NCBI GenBank assembly: GCA_950097015.1
Contig: CATNEN010000008.1
Location: 1,426,001 to 1,490,000, forward strand
Direction: 5' to 3'
From: Macrostomum hystrix
Taxonomy: Eukaryota > Platyhelminthes > Macrostomidae
Length of the DNA: 64,000 nt
The notes under the pieces were generated by a model. That model did not search any database and was not told the DNA's origin. It was given only the letters and a program-made list of their open reading frames with translations. Both the position numbers and the translations under genes were made by a program. Shown here one piece after another: positions 58,101 through 64,000 of the stretch. How positions within the stretch are numbered: position 1 is the first letter of the stretch; each line of letters starts with the position of its first letter.

Positions 58101-60757
58101 AGTAGGTTTTGTGAGTAAATAGTAGGTTTGTGAGTAGATAGTAGGTTTTGTGAGTAGATAGTAGGTTTTGTGAGTAGATAGTAGGTTTTGTGAGTAGATA
58201 GTAGGTTTTGTGAGTAGATAGTAGGTTTTGTGAGTAAATAGTAGGTTTTGTGAGTAGATAGTAGGTTTTGTGAGTAAATAGTAGGTTTGTGAGTAGATAG
58301 TAGGTTTTGTGAGTAGATAGTAGGTTTTGTGAGTAAATAGTAGGTTTTGTGAGTAGATAGTAGGTTTTGTGAGTAAATAGTAGGTTTGTGAGTAGATAGT
58401 AGGTTTGCGAGTAAATAGTAGGTTTGTGAGTAAATAGTAGGCTTTGTGAGTAGATAGTAGGTTTTGTGAGTAGATAGTAGGTTTTGTGAGTAAATAGTAG
58501 GTTTGTGAGTAAATAGTAGGTTTGTGAGTAGATAGTAGGTTTGCGAGTAAATAGTAGGTTTTGTGAGTAAATAGTAGGCTTTGTGAGTAGATAGTAGGTT
58601 TTATGAGTAAATAGTAGGTTTGCGAGTAAATAGTAGGTTTGTGAGTAAATAGTAGGCTTTGTGAGTAGATAGTAGGCTTTGTGAGTAGAGAGTAGGTTTT
58701 GTGAGTAGATAGTAGGTTTTGTGAGTAGATAGTAGGTTTTGTGAGTAGATAGTAGGTTTTGTAAGTAGATAGTAGGTTTTGTGAGTAAATAGTAGGTTTG
58801 TGATTAGATAGTAGGTTTGCGAGTAAATAGTAGGTTTTGTGAGTAAATAGTAGGTTTGCGTAGATAGTAGGTTTTGTAAGTAGATAGTAGGTTTTGTGAG
58901 TAAATAGTAGGTTTGTGAGTAGATAGTAGGTTTGCGAGTAAATAGTAGGTTTTGTGAGTAAATAGTAGGTTTTGTGAGTAAATAGTAGGTTTGCGTAGAT
59001 AGTAGGTTTGTGAGTAAATAGTAGGTTTTGTGAGTAGATAGTAGGTTTTGTGAGTAGATAGTAGGTTTTGTCAGTAAATAGTAGGTTTTGTGAGTAAATA
59101 GTAGGTTTTGTGAGTAAATAGTAGGTTTTGTGAGTAGATAGTAGGTTTTGTGAGTAAATAGTAGGTTTTGTGAGTAGATAGTAGGTTTTGTGAGTAGATA
59201 GTAGGTTTTGTGAGTAGATAGTAGGTTTTGTGAGTAAATAGTAGGTTTGTGAGTAAATAGTAGGTTTGTGAGTAGATAGTAGGTTTGCGAGTAAATAGTA
59301 GGTTTTGTGAGTAAATAGTAGGCTTTGTGAGTAGATAGTAGGTTTTATGAGTAAATAGTAGGTTTGCGAGTAAATAGTAGGTTTGTGAGTAAATAGTAGG
59401 CTTTGTGAGTAGATAGTAGGCTTTGTGAGTAGAGAGTAGGTTTTGTGAGTAGATAGTAGGTTTGCGTAGATAGTAGGTTTAAATAGTAGCATTCTGAGTA
59501 GATTATAGATTTCATTGGTAGATGGTAGATTTTTAGTAGATAGTAGATTTTATTGGTAGATAGTAAATGCCTTCTAAAGCCGGAACTAAAAATGCCTCCA
59601 TGATTCGCAGATGCGGCCAATCCATAGACCTGCCGCCTGCCTGTTCAGGCATCGATGTGATCGATTTCATTCTCTTGCACTGCGCCTCAGGCGATCTGTG
59701 CCGAGCCGGTATGGCGATGACTCGGCCGCCTGAAACAGTAGCCAAAGATATGTGCTATTTCATTGGCCACGGCTATGCTAGCCAGGCTAGATTGCTGTCC
59801 GCCTCGGCTGACTCGTTACGCCGACTGCACGATCTGTGCCTAATGCACCGGTTTCCCTTGCTGACGCCGCCATTGCAGTCTGACTCGCCTCTGCTCATGC
59901 TCACGAAGATCTATTACACAGCTAGCAATCCAAGCAAATGTCCTACTCGCAGTAGTATTAATAGCGGAACATTGCTATCCTGCGCATTCTTTCTAGTGTG
60001 CAACAGTTGCGCCAGTTTAGTGCACGCCTCCGACGCATTAAATAACGATTCGAATAGGCCAATCTGCCTGTGTCCGCCAGCTTCATCTGTTATTCCTGAG
60101 CCTGCTCCAGTCATTGTATTGCCAATGCGACTGTTGCCAGCCTCATTTACTGGCCAATTAGTGGCCTGCCTAACCTGTCGTCAGGGCTTCAATTCGCCAG
60201 CGGACTGTTCCAGGCACACTCTAATGTCATGCGGCCCTTCTAAACTATACTGCGGAATTAGAATTTTAGCGTCCAAAACCTGCTCCAGTAACCAGATGAA
60301 TCATAATAACCATATTAATAACAAAGAGCCAATCAGATCTGTGGTGTCTCTGCGTTCTGCATTTAACTCTAATAGTCACTCTATCTTGGCTGGCTGCGAT
60401 CTAACCTTGATTGATCAGCGCACCGGTAATAGTAGGAATGCTCTGCCTGAGAGCGCTGGTGTTCTGGTCATCAATGCTTGCCGGGACACTGCCGGCCTAC
60501 TGGTGCCCCTAGTATCTCTAGCCCTGCCTTTGGCGCCTGTTGAGCTAAGCAAATCAGGAAACAAACAATTGCTAGGAGAAGCCGAACCCAATGCGCCAGC
60601 GAGGTGGCGACAGTATTTCTCTGGCCATCCAACACCGTCTGCTACATCGGGTCCTTCGGTTTCTAGACCGTCAGTTGTCCCCAGTAAATATTGGGCATCG
60701 CAGTCGATTTCTAGCTATCAGTTGCCGCCTCCGCCGCCGCGTGAATTTATGCAATAA
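52158..60757 (+). CDS. Uncharacterised 5-exon gene, zinc-finger-like protein with octapeptide repeats
   Basis: No family recognised. Exons 52158-52483, 52717-54229, 55617-56009, 56437-56696 and 59611-60757 join through GT-AG introns with matching phases (2, 0, 0, 2) into 3,639 nt, 1,212 residues plus stop. That five independently open pieces fit together in one frame is strong evidence for a real gene. The start ATG has an in-frame stop just upstream and a pyrimidine-AG (tttaactttcag) about 30 bp before it. Residues about 177-435 are some 32 copies of SSLQHNEP. Asn- and Ser-rich stretches follow. Cys/His clusters resembling zinc fingers: C789-x2-C792-x12-H805-x7-H813; C961-x2-C964; C1017-x2-C1020-x12-H1033-x4-C1038. 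No signal peptide or membrane helix is seen. A nuclear, nucleic-acid-binding role is only a guess from the fingers. Confidence 0.75.
52484..52716 (+). other. Intron 1 of the uncharacterised gene
   Basis: Donor GTAAAG and acceptor tttttgacag, phase 2. It is the only intron of this gene besides the minisatellite-bearing ones and contains no array. Confidence 0.7.
52921..53693 (+). repeat. 24-bp coding minisatellite (SSLQHNEP), about 32 copies
   Basis: Tandem 24-bp units including cagtttgcagcacaatgagc within exon 2. Copies are nearly identical at DNA level and differ mostly at one or two sites (ccttcc, ccatcc, cctagc; cagttcg at the left), giving SSLQHNEP or close variants. Length keeps the frame, so copy-number change alters only protein length. 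Confidence 0.95.
54254..55365 (+). repeat. 30-bp minisatellite in intron 2 of the uncharacterised gene
   Basis: About 37 copies of a 30-bp unit including agggtttagatatggcag, with tatggc/tgaggc/tgagac variants and some 29-bp units. It starts about 25 bp after the donor at 54230. The 122-codon open frame inside is an artefact. Confidence 0.95.
55396..55515 (+). mobile_element. Partial second copy of the SINE body
   Basis: Matches the 3' half of the SINE at 51744-52048 in the opposite orientation: ggtaccagcatcagctggga, cccagtccttggactgaac and aatagctgctgctgtgcc correspond to the minus-strand body of the first copy. The tRNA head is missing; the 30-bp minisatellite lies where it would be. Confidence 0.75.
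56056..56335 (+). repeat. 27-bp minisatellite in intron 3 of the uncharacterised gene
   Basis: About ten copies of a 27-bp unit including ctagggtagagtgacatag, beginning about 45 bp after the donor at 56010. Confidence 0.93.
56742..59480 (+). repeat. 20-bp minisatellite filling intron 4 of the uncharacterised gene
   Basis: About 140 copies of agtaggttttgtgagtagat with 18-19-bp forms (tttgtgag, tttgcgag, tttgcgtag). It begins about 45 bp after the donor at 56697 and fades into degenerate units up to 59568, about 40 bp before the acceptor. Blocks are duplicated: the tgtcagtaaa variant recurs at 57811 and 59069 (1,258 bp). The 559-codon minus-strand open frame is an artefact. Confidence 0.96.
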
Positions 60758-61141
60758 TTACTAAAACAGTCGAAATTTATTCTCAAATCTGAGCAAACTC
60801 GTAATACTAATCCAATCGATAATCTGGCCAAAAGTTTGACAAAATTAACTTTCTTTTTTTTCGTGCAATTTTTTGCGCTAAAATCAATCAATGCTTTTTT
60901 TATATTCCAGGTATTTCCTGAATTAATTTTTTTCTCAAATCGCATTTTTTAGTTTCGGTGAGTAATTTTTACAGTTTGCTCTAAACAGGTGCACTTTTAT
61001 GCTTTGTTTATCTGGTGTCCTTTATAATTACTGTCTGATTGCCTTTATGGCGAATCCTAAGTATTAGTCGTCACTTTCGTCTTCTTGGTCTGTGGCCTCA
61101 CATGAAAGTAAGCACAAATTAAATTTTTTTTTGGCCAAAAA
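60758..61141. other. 3' flank of the uncharacterised gene
   Basis: AT-rich; probably 3' UTR. No AATAAA is seen before the next array; the first is near 62076. ATTAAA occurs near 61119. Confidence 0.4.
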
Positions 61142-61920
61142 GGTATCTACAGGAGGAAACCCCATACTGAATCTACCCGAGAAAATCCGGAACGGGAATC
61201 TACCAGAGAAAATCCCGTGGGTCATCTACCAGAGGAATCTCAAACGGAATCTACTAGTGGAAATCCCAGACCCAAACGGAATCTACCCAAGGAAATCCCA
61301 AACGGCATCTACACGAGGAAATCCCAAACGGTATCTACCCGAGGAAATCCCAAACGGTATCTACCCGAGGAAATCCCAAACGGAATCTACCCGAGGAAAT
61401 CCCAAACGGCATCTACCCGAGGAAATCCCAAACGGTATCTACCCGAGGAAATCCCAAACGGAATCTACCCGAGGAAATCCCAAACGGCATCTACCCGAGG
61501 AAATCCCAAACGGCATCTACCCGAGGAAATCCCAAACGGCATCTACCCGAGGAAATCCCAAACGGCATCTACCCGAGGAAATCCCAAACGGCATCTACCA
61601 GGGGAAATCCAAAACAAAATCTACTCGAGGAAATCCCAAACGGAATCTCCCCGAAGAAATCCCAACGGAATCTACCCAAGGAAAATCCAAACGGAATCTA
61701 CCCAATAATGTCTCATTGGAATCTACCCGAGGAAATCCCAAACGGCATCTACCATAGGAAATTCAAAGGGAATCTACCCGAGGAAATCCCAAACGGCATC
61801 TACCATAGGAAATCCAAAGGGAATCTACCCGAAGAAAGCCAAACGGAATCCCGAGGAAATCCTAACGGAATCCCAAAGGAACTCCCAAACGGAATCCCGA
61901 GGAAATCCTAACGGAATTTT
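61142..61920. repeat. 26-bp minisatellite downstream of the uncharacterised gene
   Basis: About 30 copies of a 26-bp unit including ggaaatcccaaacggcatct, more degenerate and with shortened units at the right. Open frames up to 221 codons cycle through the three frames of the unit and are artefacts. Confidence 0.94.
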
Positions 61921-62454
61921 TCCAGGGATTTCCTTGGAATCCCAATCCCAATGAAATTTAATCAAGCGAATCGAAATGCAGCCTACCCGCGAAAGTATCG
62001 ACGGAATATACTCATTAATTTCCCCAGATTTAGCCATTTTTGCAGTAATGTAAGTTCAACTGCTTTTATCCGTTAATAAATTCGCTAAATTGACAACAAT
62101 AGAAATAAAAATTGTGCTTGTTGCCATGCTTTGTGTACTTGGCCTGCTAACCAGTTTTTTTACCTGCTAAGCTCTGCTAATGCTGCTATAGAGCAAGTGC
62201 GAATTTAGATATGCGATTTTCTACTTTTTTATCAATTAAGAAAATATCTAACTGGCATTTGTACGATACTTTTTGTTTGTCTGTCAGAAACCCTTCATAT
62301 AATTCGCTATCGGAAAATAATATCAGCACGTCGCTGCTGCCAAACATTTGTTGGCCAGTTTTTTGTCTTTTTTTACTGTTGGACAAGCTGTTCGCTTTTC
62401 GACTAAATTTACTTTCTGTTGTAATCATATTCCTTTCTCTATCCACTGGGTCAA
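61921..62454. other. Unique spacer, no gene seen
   Basis: AT-rich. Overlapping 86- and 89-codon frames on opposite strands have no recognisable domain. Confidence 0.45.
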
Positions 62455-64000
62455 GCAGTGTGGGTCATGTAGGTGAATGAAGTGGGTCATGTATGTGAAT
62501 GAAGTGGGTCATGTATGTGAATGAAGTAGGTCATGTATGTGAATGAAGTGCGTCATGTATGTGAATGAAGTAGGTCATGTTACTCATGTATGAGAATGAA
62601 GTGGGTCATGTATATGAATGAAGTGCGTCTTGTATGTGAATGAAGTGGGTCATGTATGAGAATGAAGTAGGTCATGTATGTGAATGAAGTGGGTCATGTA
62701 TGTGAATGAAGTGGGTCATGTATGTGAATGAAGTAGGTCATGTATGTGAATGAAGTGGGTCATGTATGAGAATGAAGTGGGTCATGTAGGTGAATGAAGT
62801 GGGTCATGTATGTGAATGAAGTGCGTCTTGTATGTGAATGAAGTGGGTCATGTATGAGAATGAAGTGGGTCATGTATGTGAATGAAGTGCGTCTTGTATG
62901 TGAATGAAGTGGGTCATGTATGAGAATGAAGTGGGTCATGTATGTGAATGAAGTGGGTCATGTATGAGAATGAAGTGGGTCATGTATGAGAATGAAGTAG
63001 GTCATGTATGTGAATGAAGTGCGTCATGTATGTGAATGAAGTAGGTCATGTTACTCATGTATGAGAATGAAGTGGGTCATGTATATGAATGAAGTGCGTC
63101 TTGTATGTGAATGAAGTGGGTCATGTATGAGAATGAAGTAGGTCATGTATGTGAATGAAGTGGGTCATGTATGTGAATGAAGTGGGTCATGTATGTGAAT
63201 GAAGTAGGTCATGTATGTGAATGAAGTGGGTCATGTATGAGAATGAAGTGGGTCATGTAGGTGAATGAAGTGGGTCATGTATGTGAATGAAGTGGGTCAT
63301 GTATGTGAATGAAGTAGGTCATGTATGTGAATGAAGTGCGTCATGTATGTGAATGAAGTAGGTCATGTTACTCATGTATGAGAATGAAGTGGGTCATGTA
63401 TATGAATGAAGTGCGTCTTGTATGTGAATGAAGTGGGTCATGTATGAGAATGAAGTGGGTCATGTATGTGAATGAAGTGGGTCATGTATGAGAATGAAGT
63501 GGGTCATGTATGAGAATGAAGTGGGTCATGTATGAGAATGAAGTGGGTCATGTATGAGAATGAAGTGGGTCATGTATGTGAATGAAGTAGGTCATGTATG
63601 TGAATGAAGTGCGTCATGTATGTGAATGAAGTAGGTCATGTTACTCATGTATGAGAATGAAGTGGGTCATGTATGTGAATGAAGTGGGTCATGTATGTGA
63701 ATGAAGTGGGTCATGTATGAGAATGAAGTGGGTCATGTATGTGAAAGAAGTGGGTCATGTATGTGAATGAAGTGGGTCATGTATGTGGCTTAGTAGGTCA
63801 TGTATGTGAAAGAAGTGGGTCATGTATGTGAATGAAGTGGGTCATGTATGTGAATGAAGTGGGTCATGTATGTGAATGAAGTGGGTCATGTATGTGAATG
63901 AAGTGGGTCATGTATGTGAATGAAGTGGGTCATGTATGTGAATGAAGTGGGTCATGTATGTGAATGAAGTGGGTCATGTATGTGAATGAAATGGGTCATG
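62455..64000. repeat. 22-bp minisatellite, running off the window
   Basis: About 70 copies of a 22-bp unit including gaatgaagtgggtcatgtat, with taggtc, gcgtc and tgagaatg variants. An odd insertion, gttactcatg, recurs at 62579, 63050, 63367 and 63640, marking duplicated blocks. The final copies are nearly perfect and the array continues past base 64000. Confidence 0.96.

Noticed and set aside
57813-59492. 559-codon minus-strand open frame
   Set aside because: Antisense read of the 20-bp intron array of the plus-strand gene; the product is a simple repeat.

Overview
The window is nuclear DNA from a eukaryote, almost certainly an invertebrate animal. It carries a spliced polo-like kinase 4 gene (centriole duplication), a TRP-type cation channel gene with ankyrin repeats, a 5'-truncated LINE-type reverse transcriptase remnant, a tRNA-derived SINE and GT-AG introns. 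No bacterial features are present. The repeat load would suit a repeat-rich lophotrochozoan or flatworm-like genome, but the species cannot be fixed from sequence alone.

Layout. 1-15.6 kb: no convincing gene; ten unrelated minisatellites (units 14-39 bp) separated by unique spacer. 15.8-23.1 kb, minus strand: a complete 8-exon PLK4 gene whose exons join in frame to an 815-residue protein with kinase domain, phosphodegron and three polo boxes. 23.7-34.7 kb: one 11-kb satellite of a 17-bp unit carrying a TGAGTCA (AP-1-type) site in nearly every copy, with nested higher-order duplications up to 2,295 bp. 35.3-37.6 and 39.6-41.3 kb: two further arrays with internal 654-bp and 861-bp duplications. 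41.9-46.7 kb, plus strand: a gene for an ankyrin-repeat channel whose membrane and C-terminal parts look TRPM-like; it is interrupted by two frame breaks. 47.8-49.0 kb: degraded LINE reverse transcriptase. 49-52 kb: AT-rich spacer with an inverted-repeat element and a SINE that has target-site duplications. 52.2-60.8 kb, plus strand: a previously unrecognised 5-exon gene predicted to encode 1,212 residues, with about 32 copies of an octapeptide encoded by a 24-bp minisatellite, zinc-finger-like Cys/His clusters, and a different minisatellite in each of its three large introns. 61.1-64.0 kb: two more arrays, the last running off the window.

About 46% of the window is tandem repeat made of at least 19 unrelated unit types. 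Most long open frames come from repeat units that lack stop codons and are not genes. The three genes show no sign of acting in one pathway. The main points of interest are the ankyrin/TRPM-like channel, the new gene with minisatellites starting just after its 5' splice sites, and the regulatory-motif-bearing satellites.
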